In this document: piece by piece, positions 16,969-26,344 of the stretch | How the letters are laid out: each line of letters begins with the position of its first letter | Position numbering within the stretch: the stretch's first letter is position 1 | Assembly: GCF_005298175.1 (NCBI RefSeq) | Contig: NZ_SZYH01000001.1 | Location: forward strand, 1,240,001-1,304,000 | From: Marinobacter panjinensis | Lineage (GTDB): Bacteria > Pseudomonadota > Gammaproteobacteria > Pseudomonadales > Oleiphilaceae | DNA: 64,000 bases | Reading direction: 5' to 3' | Made by a program: the position numbers and the translations under genes | The notes under the pieces: generated by a model | The model's database searches: none | Seen by the model: only the letters and a program-made list of their open reading frames with translations | Told to the model about the DNA's origin: nothing

Positions 16969-18441
16969 ATGCCCCAGGTCATTAATACCAACATTGCATC
17001 GCTGAACGCACAGCGCAATCTCAATCAATCCCAGACCGATGCCAACGTGGCGTTTGAGCGCCTGTCTTCCGGCTTGCGCATTAACTCCGCCAAGGATGAT
17101 GCCGCCGGTCTGGCCATTTCGACTCGCTTCCAATCGCAAATCTCCGGCCTTAATGTCGCCCAGCGCAATGCCAGCGATGGTATATCACTCGCTCAGACAA
17201 CCGAGGGCGCTCTTGGTGAGGTAATCAATAACCTTCAGCGCATCCGTGACTTGGCGGTTCAGTCGGCCAACGCCACCAACAGTGCCTCTGATCGCCTGGC
17301 ACTGGACCAGGAAGTCCAACAGCGGGTAGAGGAGATCGGCCGCATTGCAGATCAGACAACATTCAATGGCCTCAAGGTTCTCGACGGCTCATTTGGCGAG
17401 AAAACCTTCCAGGTGGGCGCCAATTCTGGCGACACCATCGAAGTGGACCTGTCCAAGGGGTCTCAAACCGACCAGATTGGTGGGCTTGCTCAGTCCGGAA
17501 CCAGGGATGTCGGTGATGCCGCGCTCGCGGAGGGCGACCTTACAATTTCGGTTGGCGAGAGCGATCCCTTCGAAATTCCGGGAACGGACGGCGACACTTC
17601 GGCCAAAGCCAAGGCTGAGGCTATTGATTCAGCGAACATACCTGGACTCCCCACCGTATCGGCAACCAACGTCCAGACATTGAATTTTGGGGAGGTAACG
17701 GATGGTAGTTCTTCAGGCGGAACCTATTCTCTGAACCTCAATGTCGGTACCACCGCCGTCGAAGTAACCATTCCCGTTGGAAGTGGCGGTGACAGCGTTA
17801 CTCTTGACGAGGTCGTGACTGCAGTCAACGATCTGGGACTGGACGGCTTCTCCGCCAGCGAGGGTACTACCGCTGGCACTATAGTCTTCAATGACGATGA
17901 AGGCCGGAATATCGAGCTGGTTTCGGAATCCGCAACAGGAACACTGACCGCAGCCTCAACAGCCAGCATTGGTTTTGACACTGCAGTAGCCAGTACCGGA
18001 GTGGAGGGCATTGGCAGCACGCTGACAGGCCAAGTCAGTATTGAGGCGCTCGACACCATCCGCATCGGTGGCAACAACCCGCAAAACGCCGGCTTCCTTG
18101 ATGGCGAGGTAATTGCCGTTACAGGCAGCCTCGAAAACATTGACGTCAAGACTGTCGAAGGTTCCAACGATACGATAAAACGGGTGGACTCAGCACTCAC
18201 AACGATCAATAGTATCCGCAGCGAGCTGGGCGCCGTGCAGAATCGCTTCGAGTCCACCATTGCAAACCTGAGCACGACATCAGAAAACCTGTCCGCCGCC
18301 AATAGCCGAATCCGGGACGCGGACTTTGCGGCCGAAACGGCAGAGCTTGCCCGCACTCAGGTACTCCAGCAGGCCGGCCTGTCCGTTCTCTCCCAGGCCA
18401 ATGCCCGGCCCCAACAGGTGCTGCAACTGCTACAGGGATAA
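16969..18441 (+). CDS. Flagellin B (FliC type)
   Basis: Second complete flagellin, 490 residues, closely related to flagellin A in D0/D1: it begins MPQVINTNIASLNAQRNLNQ, contains [20 protein letters not shown], and ends [14 protein letters not shown]. The central region (about 180-375) differs from flagellin A and is likewise Ser/Thr/Gly-rich. AGGGAG precedes the ATG. The gene is followed after 124 bp by the Maf-type glycosyltransferase gene on the same strand, so they are probably co-transcribed. The promoter appears to differ in sigma class from that of flagellin A. Confidence 0.96.
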   Translation: MPQVINTNIASLNAQRNLNQSQTDANVAFERLSSGLRINSAKDDAAGLAISTRFQSQISGLNVAQRNASDGISLAQTTEGALGEVINNLQRIRDLAVQSANATNSASDRLALDQEVQQRVEEIGRIADQTTFNGLKVLDGSFGEKTFQVGANSGDTIEVDLSKGSQTDQIGGLAQSGTRDVGDAALAEGDLTISVGESDPFEIPGTDGDTSAKAKAEAIDSANIPGLPTVSATNVQTLNFGEVTDGSSSGGTYSLNLNVGTTAVEVTIPVGSGGDSVTLDEVVTAVNDLGLDGFSASEGTTAGTIVFNDDEGRNIELVSESATGTLTAASTASIGFDTAVASTGVEGIGSTLTGQVSIEALDTIRIGGNNPQNAGFLDGEVIAVTGSLENIDVKTVEGSNDTIKRVDSALTTINSIRSELGAVQNRFESTIANLSTTSENLSAANSRIRDADFAAETAELARTQVLQQAGLSVLSQANARPQQVLQLLQG

Positions 18442-18565
18442 GCAGCAATCAAGACATGACGCCTCGCCACCCGGGGTAGTTATGAAACTCTCCATGCGCC
18501 TCGTGGCCTGTCAGCCTCGAGGCCATGTGTTAGAGTTTGAAAAAATGACTGTCGTGGAGATTTTT

Positions 18566-20626
18566 GTGGTCCAAAACAAAGCCATCGAGTTTGTGCAGCG
18601 AAGAGAAGCCAATCTCCGCTTTTTCCAGAAAGCCTACCCGAGCATCTATTCCTATTTCGCAAACTACAAGCCCACCAAGGCCGAAGTCGTTATCAGCAAT
18701 GTCGAGGACGAGGTTGACTTGCAGCTGGATGGAAGATCCCTCTACGAAGGTCAAGGGAAATCAAGAGCACATCAAGGCGTGGAATTGTTCAAGTCCACAT
18801 TCCGAGAAGGATCATTCTTGCCTTCCCTTCCACCACCATGGCCTGGTGACTATTATCATCCCAGATTTGCTCATCAGGCTGTGGATGCAATTATCAGTCA
18901 ATCGCCATTAGACCGGTCATCTTTCACCGGATATAAGATGCCGAACTTCTTCCCACTTGTGGTTTTTCAGGGGGTAGGGCTTGGGTATCAGATCGAAGAA
19001 CTTGTGACCACCTCAGAGGTAGAAAACGCCTTAATCATCGAACCCGAGCTGGAAATTTTTGCAGCCAGCCTGCTTACCGTCGACTGGGCCAGGGTGGCCT
19101 CAAAATTCCAGAAAAATGGGCGCTCCCTCAGGTTTTTGATTGGAGTCGAAAAAACAGAAGAGGCCCTCTGGCCAGCCCTGGTAAAGCATTTAGTGCATTT
19201 CACCCCGATTTTTCCAGTAATGAACCTATTCCTGAATGAAAGGGGCGACCGCACCATGACCACGGTTGCGGAGCGCATCAACCGCGAAGCTCTGGCAACA
19301 TTGACGACCTGGGGCCACTACGACGATGAAGTTCGCCAACTGAACAATGCACTACATGCCTTCCACGAAAAAGTTAGAACCATTCCCTCTAAGGGAAGCG
19401 TCATTTCCGAAACCCCTACCTTGATTGTTGGGAGTGGCCCGTCGCTGGATGACCGAATTGACGATATCAAATCTGTTCGGGACAGGGTTATTCTTGTGAG
19501 TGCAGGCACTGGGTTAAGGGCTCTGATAGAAAACGATATTTATCCGGATTTTCATGTTGAACTAGAATCAGATTTTCTTAACTACAGGGTGATCAGCTCC
19601 TACGATCACGAAAAGCTCAAGTCTATTAAAATCATTGCGGCGTCGCAGATCTGCCCCCTGATCTGGGGGCTTTTTGGAGACCAGCGGCTCTACTTTAAAA
19701 GCGAAAGCCCCATCGCGTCTCTTTTTGGATCACCTGAAAAAAGTATCTCTGGTGGTGCCCCCACTTGTACAAACGCCGCCACAGCGATTTGTAGTCAGCT
19801 TGGCCTCCGTAATATCTTTCTTTTTGGCACCGATTTCGGGTTCAAGGAACACGACAAGCATCACTCACAGCGCTCGGTTTATATGGAAAGTAAGGACGAT
19901 GCGATTGGAAACGAGCTTAAAGAAGGTGCAAGCAAGGCTTTTTCAAAGGCGCGAACTTTTACAGTCAGGGGTGTAAACGACAGCATCGTCCACACGACTC
20001 CAATCTATTTTACTGCGAAAAGAGCTGTTGAAGTCCTGATCCAATCAACCCGAGTATCGTCTCCGGAAACACGGTTTTTTAATTGTGCTGACGGCGCCGA
20101 CATTGAAGGAGCCACTTGGCTTACAACAAGTCAATTCAAAGAATCAGCACTTGAGTATGGCGATCCTTCTGAAAAATCCCGTGTTCTGAATCTGATTTTT
20201 AGCCCAGATGCCGAAACGGTCTCCCTGAACGAGATGCAGGAAGGCTTGGACCACACTGAAGAAAAACTCCAACTTCTAGCGCTCAAACTACGGAATCTCC
20301 TCAAGAGCCGGCGCATAAGGGGCAAAAAAGATATTACCAGACTGTGCTCTGAAATCAGCAGGTATTTAGAAGGGCAATTATTGCCGGAGGATCCAGGTTT
20401 CTATTACATGATTCGCGGGACCGTACGCCATTTTCTGTACGCTGGATTCTCACATGCCATTGCATTGACAAACGAGCAAGACATTGCAACCTACCTGAAG
20501 CGATGGGAAGAAGCATTTATTAGCTGTCTGTCAGCGTTGCCCCAACATTTCAGGTCTGTTACCCGGAAGCAGTATTCGCTTGATTCTGACCCTTGGATTC
20601 GGCAATCAATCAATGACCCAGAATAA
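18566..20626 (+). CDS. Maf-family flagellin glycosyltransferase (motility accessory factor, DUF115)
   Basis: Maf proteins carry a central MAF_flag10/DUF115 domain (here about residues 200-420: ETPTLIVGSGPSLDDRI, then SAGTGLRALIENDIYPDFHVELE and GGAPTCTNAATAICSQLGLRNIFLFGTDFGF). They are needed to transfer nonulosonic acids such as pseudaminic acid to flagellin in Campylobacter, Aeromonas and Geobacillus. The start is probably GTG at 18566, because GGAG lies 6 nt upstream and the protein then begins MVQNKAIEFVQRREANLRFF; ATGs at 18482 and 18545 are in frame but poorly preceded. Length is then 686 residues. The position after flagellin B, with pseI-type genes in the same window, supports a flagellin glycosylation role. 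Confidence 0.88.
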   Translation: MVQNKAIEFVQRREANLRFFQKAYPSIYSYFANYKPTKAEVVISNVEDEVDLQLDGRSLYEGQGKSRAHQGVELFKSTFREGSFLPSLPPPWPGDYYHPRFAHQAVDAIISQSPLDRSSFTGYKMPNFFPLVVFQGVGLGYQIEELVTTSEVENALIIEPELEIFAASLLTVDWARVASKFQKNGRSLRFLIGVEKTEEALWPALVKHLVHFTPIFPVMNLFLNERGDRTMTTVAERINREALATLTTWGHYDDEVRQLNNALHAFHEKVRTIPSKGSVISETPTLIVGSGPSLDDRIDDIKSVRDRVILVSAGTGLRALIENDIYPDFHVELESDFLNYRVISSYDHEKLKSIKIIAASQICPLIWGLFGDQRLYFKSESPIASLFGSPEKSISGGAPTCTNAATAICSQLGLRNIFLFGTDFGFKEHDKHHSQRSVYMESKDDAIGNELKEGASKAFSKARTFTVRGVNDSIVHTTPIYFTAKRAVEVLIQSTRVSSPETRFFNCADGADIEGATWLTTSQFKESALEYGDPSEKSRVLNLIFSPDAETVSLNEMQEGLDHTEEKLQLLALKLRNLLKSRRIRGKKDITRLCSEISRYLEGQLLPEDPGFYYMIRGTVRHFLYAGFSHAIALTNEQDIATYLKRWEEAFISCLSALPQHFRSVTRKQYSLDSDPWIRQSINDPE

Positions 20627-20880
20627 GCGATGGTGCCGATAGGATTCCGATAAATTGAAATATGGCGTTCCAATGGCATGGCAAATACCTGGCGTGCCGT
20701 TATCGAAAGCCAACTCAATGCAAAATACAGGAGACCGCGGTCCAGGCTAATCTGAATTCCAAAAACGACGACATCATCTTTTCGTCGGTCTTTGGACAAG
20801 CTTTTGATATTTCCATTGGAGGTGACGTAAATGCTGATGGGGTTTTCGACGGGCCCGGCCATCTGAATAACACTGTGAAC

Positions 20881-21219
20881 GCCACGGTCGAAAATGATAC
20901 CGAGAACATGAACACTGTGGATATTTCAGCACCTGAGGTGCGCAGATTTTCCATAATATCAGTGGACTACGCAATCGATACCATCAATGGCTTCCGCGGC
21001 GAGCTCGGAGCAGTTCAAAACCGATTCGAATCCACAATCGTAAACCTTGCAACAACCTCCGAAAATCTCTCGGCCTCCAACAGCTGAATCCGCGATGCCG
21101 ACTTCGCAGCAGAATCCGCCGAACTCGCCCGTACCCAGCTCCTCCCGCAGGCTGGCCTCTCGGTATTGGCCCAGGCCAATCCGAGGCCACAGCAGGTGTT
21201 GCAGTTGTTGCAGGGCTAA
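20881..21219 (+). pseudogene. Third flagellin, C-terminal remnant with nonsense mutation
   Basis: The translated frame shows the flagellin C-terminal D1/D0 block ([29 protein letters not shown]), then an in-frame TGA at 21085-21087 where flagellin B has a CGA arginine codon, then [17 protein letters not shown] and [13 protein letters not shown] to a normal stop. The open frame extends left to 20662, but that part is not recognisable as a flagellin N terminus, so the conserved N-terminal D0/D1 block is lost. A strong terminator remains after it. It lies 255 bp after the Maf gene. Confidence 0.85.
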
Positions 21220-21241
21220 GTATCGATCTGAAGTAAACGAA

Positions 21242-21278
21242 CGAAACAGCCGGGCTTTGAGTCCGGCTGTTTCGTTTT
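21242..21278 (+). terminator. Rho-independent terminator
   Basis: Perfect 12-bp stem CGAAACAGCCGG (21242-21253) and CCGGCTGTTTCG (21263-21274), then TTTT. It lies 23 bp after the flagellin remnant and probably ends the flagellin B-maf transcript. Confidence 0.9.
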
Positions 21279-21301
21279 GGAGTTTTCTGTTGGTTTGTTT
21301 T

Positions 21302-21331
21302 GTCGGATTACGCTTTGCTAATCCGACCTAC
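21302..21331 (-). repeat. REP element
   Basis: Clamp, loop CGCTTTGC, clamp, CTAC. The gap 21220-21623 holds only the terminator above and three REPs. Confidence 0.9.
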
Positions 21332-21356
21332 AACTCCCTGGCCCGTTGATTCCCGC

Positions 21357-21411
21357 GTAGGTCGGATTTACCCGTAAAGGGCATAAAAGGCCCAAAGGGC
21401 CGTAATCCGAC
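21357..21411 (+). repeat. REP element, long-stem variant
   Basis: GTAGGTCGGATT, an enlarged loop region with TTTACCCGTAAA and GGCCCAAAGGGCC pairings, then GTAATCCGAC. It is followed by the same AAATGCCAACGTTACC flank as the REP at 5014-5043. Confidence 0.8.
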
Positions 21412-21475
21412 AAATGCCAACGTTACCACCAAAGCCCGACTCCGGGGCAGCCACCGCAGCTATCAGACTTGGGTT

Positions 21476-21507
21476 GTCGGATTACGGCTTCGCCTAATCC
21501 GACCTAC
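21476..21507 (-). repeat. REP element
   Basis: Clamp, loop CGGCTTCGCC, clamp, CTAC; preceded by TTGGGTT. Confidence 0.9.
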
Positions 21508-21623
21508 GGTTTGCCCCAAACTGGCATGGGTTTCGCTACCTTTCTCTTAAAGCACTGCAAAACGTCAAAAAACTGCAGACCATTGCCGCTCGGTTGCCGC
21601 GGCGGGGTTTTACGAGGTGTCCC

Positions 21624-23621
21624 ATGCAAGCACAGCACAACATCCACGCCACAGATGCACAAAAGGTTCATATCTCGCGGCTTCTGCTGCAGGCTAACCT
21701 CGCCTATGGGGAGTCCAACAGCCCGGTGTCGCTGGTTCAGCGCGTCAAAGCACGGTATGAGTGCCGGGGCTATCTGGGAGAGATCCTGGCGCAGGAGCCG
21801 GGCAATACCACAGCGCTGGGCTTGCTTGGGCGAGTAGAGCTGGATGAGGGCCACCTCGAGAAAGCGCATACCCTGTTCACAGACAGCCTGAGCCAGGATC
21901 CCGCGCAACCGCAGCAGTTTACCAACCTGGGCTACTGGGCCATCCGTTCCGAACGCCCCGCCTTGGCGGAGCAGTATTTCATCCAGGCCCTGGAGATGGA
22001 CCGGCAATCCGCCGCCGCTTTCTGCGGGGTTGCCCATGCCAAGCGCTTGCAGGGCCAGTTTGATGTGGCCTACCTGCATTACCGAAAACTGCTGGAGATG
22101 GGCCTGGAATGGCCGTCCGTCTATAGCGGCATGCTCACCTGCGCCGAACAGCTGGACGTACAGAAAGCGGACTCAAAACTGGCCCGGGACGCGATCCTCC
22201 TGCTCCGCCACAAAGGCCTGCCCCACCAGGAAATCGGCCGTTTCGTGGGTGCCATCATCCGCCAACAGTATGACCTGGAAAATCCGAACGCCCAGGTCGC
22301 CCTGGACGCCGCCAGCGAAGACGAACTGCTGATCCTGGCCCTGGAAAAAACCCTGATGCCGGATCCCGCCGTGGAGGAACTGGTCACCCTGCTTCGCCGC
22401 GCCATCATCGCCGAAGTAGCTCAAACCGTTGAATTGCGGGATGAACTCCAGCCACTGGCACTCGCCCTGGCGATCTATGCAGACCGCACCGGCTACGCCC
22501 TGACGGCAGAAGATGACGAGGAACGCCTGGTCTCGGCCATTAATGAGAGCATCTGTGCGCAACTGGCCATGGGCGAGGAACAGGACGGCATGATCGGCTC
22601 GCTGATCATCAGCGCCATGTATGGCGCCATGTTCCACCAGAGGTTTGCGGTGCAGCTTGGCCGCTGGAACCTGGTGGACTGGCCCGTCGCCCTACAGTCA
22701 GTGATGGCGGCCAGCTACTATAACCGCGCCTCGGAAGAAGCCATCAAACAGAATTTTGATGAAAAAGCCGAAGAACTTTGCCTGGAGAAAACCGACGTAC
22801 CCCAGGCCTGGCCTAGTTGGTCAAAGCTCGCATACCGTACTGAATCCAGTCTGAAAACCATGATGGCGACGGAACTGGGCATGAACACCGACCAACTGCC
22901 AGACACTCTGCGTATCATGGTCTGCGGCGCCCAGTCCGGCCAGCGCGCCATGGAACTGGCGCACTACCTGAAGGACGTGGAAGTCATCGCCGTGGACGAG
23001 TCCCTGGCCAATATCGCCAAGGCTACCAGGCTGGCCGGCGAAATGGGCATCGACAACATCGTCTTCTGGCCCTGGTCCATCGCCCAGCGATTCGTGGCCG
23101 ATGACCACAAGGTGCACTGGATCGAAATCGGCCGCCTGCCCTCGGCAAAAATGACAGACGTATCCCTGGCAGCACTGGTCAGCTCCGCCACCGGCAATGG
23201 TGCCGTGGTGCACATGCACACCGCCGTCGATGAACAGACCGACGGCGACAAACAGATCCGTCACCTGGTTGCCCAGCACAACCTCAAACCCACCCGCACT
23301 GCCCTGCGCCAGCTCCGTAAAATGGTTCTCACCAACCGTCAGGACCCGATGTGGCAGTCGCTGGTATCTGAAATCGACTTCTACGGCCTGGGCGGCTGCC
23401 GGGACCGTTGGTTCTGCGAGCAGGATTCCCGTCAGTTGAAGGAGCTGATGGCGCTGGTGAGTAACGAAGTGGAGTGGAAACTGGTCAAGGCGCGGGACAC
23501 CGACGGCCACAGTTTGGCCACAAAGCCCGTGCAGCAGCAGATTCAGGCAGAGGCACTGGGGAGTGAGGTGCAGAGTTTGATGGGGCAAGGGTTGAGTGTT
23601 TATTTTCAGCGGCGGCGGTGA
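21624..23621 (+). CDS. TPR protein with C-terminal methyltransferase-like region
   Basis: A 665-residue cytoplasmic protein (no signal peptide or membrane segment). Residues about 35-190 form tetratricopeptide repeats (EPGNTTALGLLGRVELDEGH, LGYWAIRSERPALAEQYF, VAHAKRLQGQFDVAYLHYR). Residues about 455-560 resemble a class I SAM-binding fold (LRIMVCGAQSGQRAMELAHY, then VEVIAVDESLANIAKATRLA), with GCGAQSG in the position of the glycine-rich loop. ATG at 21624 has GAGG upstream; an in-frame ATG at 21594 is less likely. Its place beside the flagellin and Maf genes suggests a role in flagellin or glycan modification, but this is inference from position only. Confidence 0.7.
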   Translation: MQAQHNIHATDAQKVHISRLLLQANLAYGESNSPVSLVQRVKARYECRGYLGEILAQEPGNTTALGLLGRVELDEGHLEKAHTLFTDSLSQDPAQPQQFTNLGYWAIRSERPALAEQYFIQALEMDRQSAAAFCGVAHAKRLQGQFDVAYLHYRKLLEMGLEWPSVYSGMLTCAEQLDVQKADSKLARDAILLLRHKGLPHQEIGRFVGAIIRQQYDLENPNAQVALDAASEDELLILALEKTLMPDPAVEELVTLLRRAIIAEVAQTVELRDELQPLALALAIYADRTGYALTAEDDEERLVSAINESICAQLAMGEEQDGMIGSLIISAMYGAMFHQRFAVQLGRWNLVDWPVALQSVMAASYYNRASEEAIKQNFDEKAEELCLEKTDVPQAWPSWSKLAYRTESSLKTMMATELGMNTDQLPDTLRIMVCGAQSGQRAMELAHYLKDVEVIAVDESLANIAKATRLAGEMGIDNIVFWPWSIAQRFVADDHKVHWIEIGRLPSAKMTDVSLAALVSSATGNGAVVHMHTAVDEQTDGDKQIRHLVAQHNLKPTRTALRQLRKMVLTNRQDPMWQSLVSEIDFYGLGGCRDRWFCEQDSRQLKELMALVSNEVEWKLVKARDTDGHSLATKPVQQQIQAEALGSEVQSLMGQGLSVYFQRRR

Positions 23622-23640
23622 TTGTCGTTCAGGATGATTT

Positions 23641-23676
23641 GTCGGATTACGGCCCTTTGGGCCTAATCCGACCTAC
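23641..23676 (-). repeat. REP element
   Basis: Clamp, loop CGGCCCTTTGGGCC, clamp, CTAC; the first of three REPs between the TPR gene and sbcB. Confidence 0.9.
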
Positions 23677-23698
23677 GTGAGCCACATGACCCATAGCG

Positions 23699-23728
23699 GT
23701 AGGTCGGATTAGCGAAGCGTAATCCGAC
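23699..23728 (+). repeat. REP element
   Basis: GTAG, clamp, loop GCGAAGCG, clamp. Confidence 0.9.
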
Positions 23729-23738
23729 ACCCAGTAAT

Positions 23739-23774
23739 GTAGGTCGGATTAGGTCCAAAGGGCCGTAATCCGAC
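23739..23774 (+). repeat. REP element
   Basis: GTAG, clamp, loop GGTCCAAAGGGCCG, clamp. It ends 15 bp before the sbcB stop codon, in the 3-prime flank. Confidence 0.9.
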
Positions 23775-23789
23775 AACCCCACTTCCACG

Positions 23790-25235
23790 CTAAACATAAG
23801 GAATCAAAGACTCCCCATACAACTGCAACTCCTCCAGAACATGCCGCTTCTCCGGTGTAAGCTCGGGATCCGCAGCCAGCGTCTGCAGAATTTTGAAAAA
23901 CTCCTCCAACGACCGCCAGCCCTTCTTGGGCTGCATTAACCGCTGCTGTCGGAATTCTTCCCACTTCTCCTGCTCTTCCGAAATCAGCGTATCGGGATAA
24001 TTCCTCGCCCGGTACCGAAACAGCATCTCCTCCAGGCGACCATCCTCAAACCGCACTTCCTGCTCCCCCAGCGTTTCCACTGGTTGCTGCAGCAGCCAGT
24101 TGAGCTTTTCCCGGTCAGTCTTGCTGATAAATCCACCCGCATAGAGCTGTTCATCCGGGTCGGTCAGGTCGCCTTCGTGGGGCTGGTCAAAGGCCTGGGC
24201 AATCCGGCCAGGCAGGTCAGGAGCCTTGCGGAGAATGGCCAGGTGTTGTCGCAGCTTGTCACCGTCCAGCTCCAGTTCCGCCAGCCGTTCTTCAGAGAGC
24301 GACTTCAGCATGGTCGCCGGGGCCAGCACCGGGCATTTGTTCAGTTGCACGCCTTTGAGGGGAAACCGGCGTGTGCCCTCCCCCAGATCTGCCTGGGAAG
24401 TGAATACCCGCTCACGAATCTGTTCAGGGCTGGCGTGGATCAGTTCGCTGGGGTCTTCCCGCAGGTCGTAGACAATCACCAGGTTCTTGTTGGTGGGGTG
24501 GTCAGCCACCGGCGCCACCATCGCACAACAGCCCCGGGTGGCCGGGTACTTGGCGGAGATGTGGAATACCGGCTTCATGCTGGCGGTATCCAGCATGGCG
24601 CGGGCGGAGTGTTTGTCTTTGTTCTGCAGCACGAAGTCGAACAGCTTGGGCTGCTTTTCCTTGATCAGCTTTGCCACGGCAATGGTGGCTTCCACATCCG
24701 ACATGGCGTCGTGGGCCGCTTCATGGGCGATGCCGTTGGCTGCAGTGAGCTCTTCCAGCTTGAAACTGGGACTGCCGTCTTCCTTCTTCGGCCAGTTGAT
24801 GCCTTCCGGCCGCAGTGCGAAGGTCAGCCGCACCATGTCGATAATGTCCCAGCGGGAATTGCCGTTCTGCCATTCCCGGGCGTAGGGATCCCGCAGATTG
24901 CGGTAAAGCGTGTGACGGGTCACTTCGTCATCGAAGCGCAGGCTGTTGTACCCAACGGCGCAGGTGCCGGGCTGACTGAAGGCCTCGTTGATCTGTGCGA
25001 TGAACTCCGCCTCGGGGAAGCCGCTCCCCAGGGCCGCTTGTGGCGTGATGCCGGTAATCAGGCAGGCTTCCGGCGCGGGCACATAGTCGTCCGCCGGGGC
25101 ACAGTAGATAATCAGCGGGTCTTCAATGATGTTCAGGTCAGCATCGGTGCGCACACCGGCAAACTGGGAGGGGCGATCGTGTACGGGGTCGACACCGAAG
25201 GTTTCGTAATCGTGCCAGTAGAAAGAGCGGATCAC
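23790..25235 (-). CDS. sbcB: Exodeoxyribonuclease I
   Basis: A single-strand-specific 3-prime to 5-prime DNA exonuclease of recombination and mismatch repair. The 481-residue product has the DEDDh exonuclease motifs: HDYETFGVDP with Asp and Glu at about residues 8-11, and HDAMSDVEATI with the catalytic His and Asp. The C-terminal ExoI-specific domain ends with the family block ELQLYGESLIPYV. The start ATG at 25235 gives the standard N terminus and a normal length. It is flanked downstream by three REPs. Confidence 0.96.
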   Translation of the reverse strand: MIRSFYWHDYETFGVDPVHDRPSQFAGVRTDADLNIIEDPLIIYCAPADDYVPAPEACLITGITPQAALGSGFPEAEFIAQINEAFSQPGTCAVGYNSLRFDDEVTRHTLYRNLRDPYAREWQNGNSRWDIIDMVRLTFALRPEGINWPKKEDGSPSFKLEELTAANGIAHEAAHDAMSDVEATIAVAKLIKEKQPKLFDFVLQNKDKHSARAMLDTASMKPVFHISAKYPATRGCCAMVAPVADHPTNKNLVIVYDLREDPSELIHASPEQIRERVFTSQADLGEGTRRFPLKGVQLNKCPVLAPATMLKSLSEERLAELELDGDKLRQHLAILRKAPDLPGRIAQAFDQPHEGDLTDPDEQLYAGGFISKTDREKLNWLLQQPVETLGEQEVRFEDGRLEEMLFRYRARNYPDTLISEEQEKWEEFRQQRLMQPKKGWRSLEEFFKILQTLAADPELTPEKRHVLEELQLYGESLIPYV

Positions 25236-25284
25236 CGAAAGGACTCCTGCATTGCGTTAATGGGTCGGATGGAGGGTATTGTAA

Positions 25285-26145
25285 TCAAAACATCCCCATA
25301 CCACGATCCACATAATGCGTCCGCTCCCGCTGAACCCCATTCTGCAACGTCTGCATATCCAACGTCATACTGGTCGGCAAATTGAGGAACACCCCTTCCG
25401 GCCCCTGAATCATGTTGGTGCCATCAAGATCCTGCCAATCCACAGACTCACTCTGGAATGCCAGGAACAGGTCCTTGGTAAAGCCAACGGTGCCGTCACC
25501 ATTATCCACGCCCACGTCCATGGACAGCAGGTTGGTCAATGGCACGCACTCACTGCAGGTTCCATCTTCCGCCGCCAGGCCTATCTGGGTAGCACGGTGG
25601 TTGGTGGCTACACCTGCACTGTCAAACAGGGTGGCATCCACCGGATTACCACTGGCATCGTTGATCTTCAGGCCCAGGTTGCCGCTGAAGCTGGCGATCT
25701 CCCCGGAAAGCGTGCCACGCGCCTGGTTCAGGCCAAAGCGAAAACCGGAAAGCTTGCCGTCCCGTTCAGCCAGTTCCAGGTAGGGCTCGATGCCCTCAAA
25801 CGGAACCACCTCGTCCACATTGTAGGTATTGCCATCAATCTGAACACGGGTATCGTCCCGGACATAGTGCCCGAGCGCGAAATTGGCGATATCGAGATCG
25901 GCGCCGGTATCATCCCCGCCCATAATCACGTGGTCGGCATTCAGCCGCTTCTCGGAATCAATGCCCAGTGTTACGCGGGTAAACTGGTGGTTAGCTCCAA
26001 CCACATTGTCTACCGACATCATTGCCTGCCCTTGCACCTGGCTCATTTCCTTGTCGGAAATGGGCTCCAGTTCTGCCAGGGCAACAGGCGAAATACCCAG
26101 GCAGATGGTGAGAGGGACAGCATACCAATAAGCATCCTGTCTCAT
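25285..26145 (-). CDS. Secreted protein of unknown function
   Basis: A 286-residue protein with a signal peptide (core AVPLTICLGISPVALA, probable cleavage near residue 24), so exported to the periplasm or outer membrane. Just after it comes LEPISDKEMSQVQGQA, a short block also found at the start of some secreted beta-rich proteins of related bacteria. The rest is Gly/Asp-rich with many alternating polar and hydrophobic residues (GLNQARGTLSGEIASFSGNLGLKI), suggesting a beta-structured protein. One Cys pair (CSEC) is visible. I do not recognise the family. It follows sbcB upstream on the same strand, 49 bp away. Confidence 0.7.
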   Translation of the reverse strand: MRQDAYWYAVPLTICLGISPVALAELEPISDKEMSQVQGQAMMSVDNVVGANHQFTRVTLGIDSEKRLNADHVIMGGDDTGADLDIANFALGHYVRDDTRVQIDGNTYNVDEVVPFEGIEPYLELAERDGKLSGFRFGLNQARGTLSGEIASFSGNLGLKINDASGNPVDATLFDSAGVATNHRATQIGLAAEDGTCSECVPLTNLLSMDVGVDNGDGTVGFTKDLFLAFQSESVDWQDLDGTNMIQGPEGVFLNLPTSMTLDMQTLQNGVQRERTHYVDRGMGMF

Positions 26146-26313
26146 AGTGTTGTGTCTCTGATTTGTTAGTAGGCCTTGCCATCCGACGCCCGGCCTTGCG
26201 CCTGCAGTTATTATTTTTGTTACTGCATGTTACCGCAGAGACACTATATCCCAGGCGCCAGGGCCAATAGAGTGAGTCAGTTCACAGGGCATAGAATTCA
26301 GGGGCGCCACTGC

Positions 26314-26319
26314 TATACT
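26314..26319 (+). promoter_or_regulatory. Candidate extended -10 box
   Basis: TGC-TATACT, 25 bp upstream of the REC-CheC gene. A TGn extension compensates for the lack of a clear -35. Confidence 0.4.
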
Positions 26320-26344
26320 GGCGAAAATAATAAACGGAGCAGCC

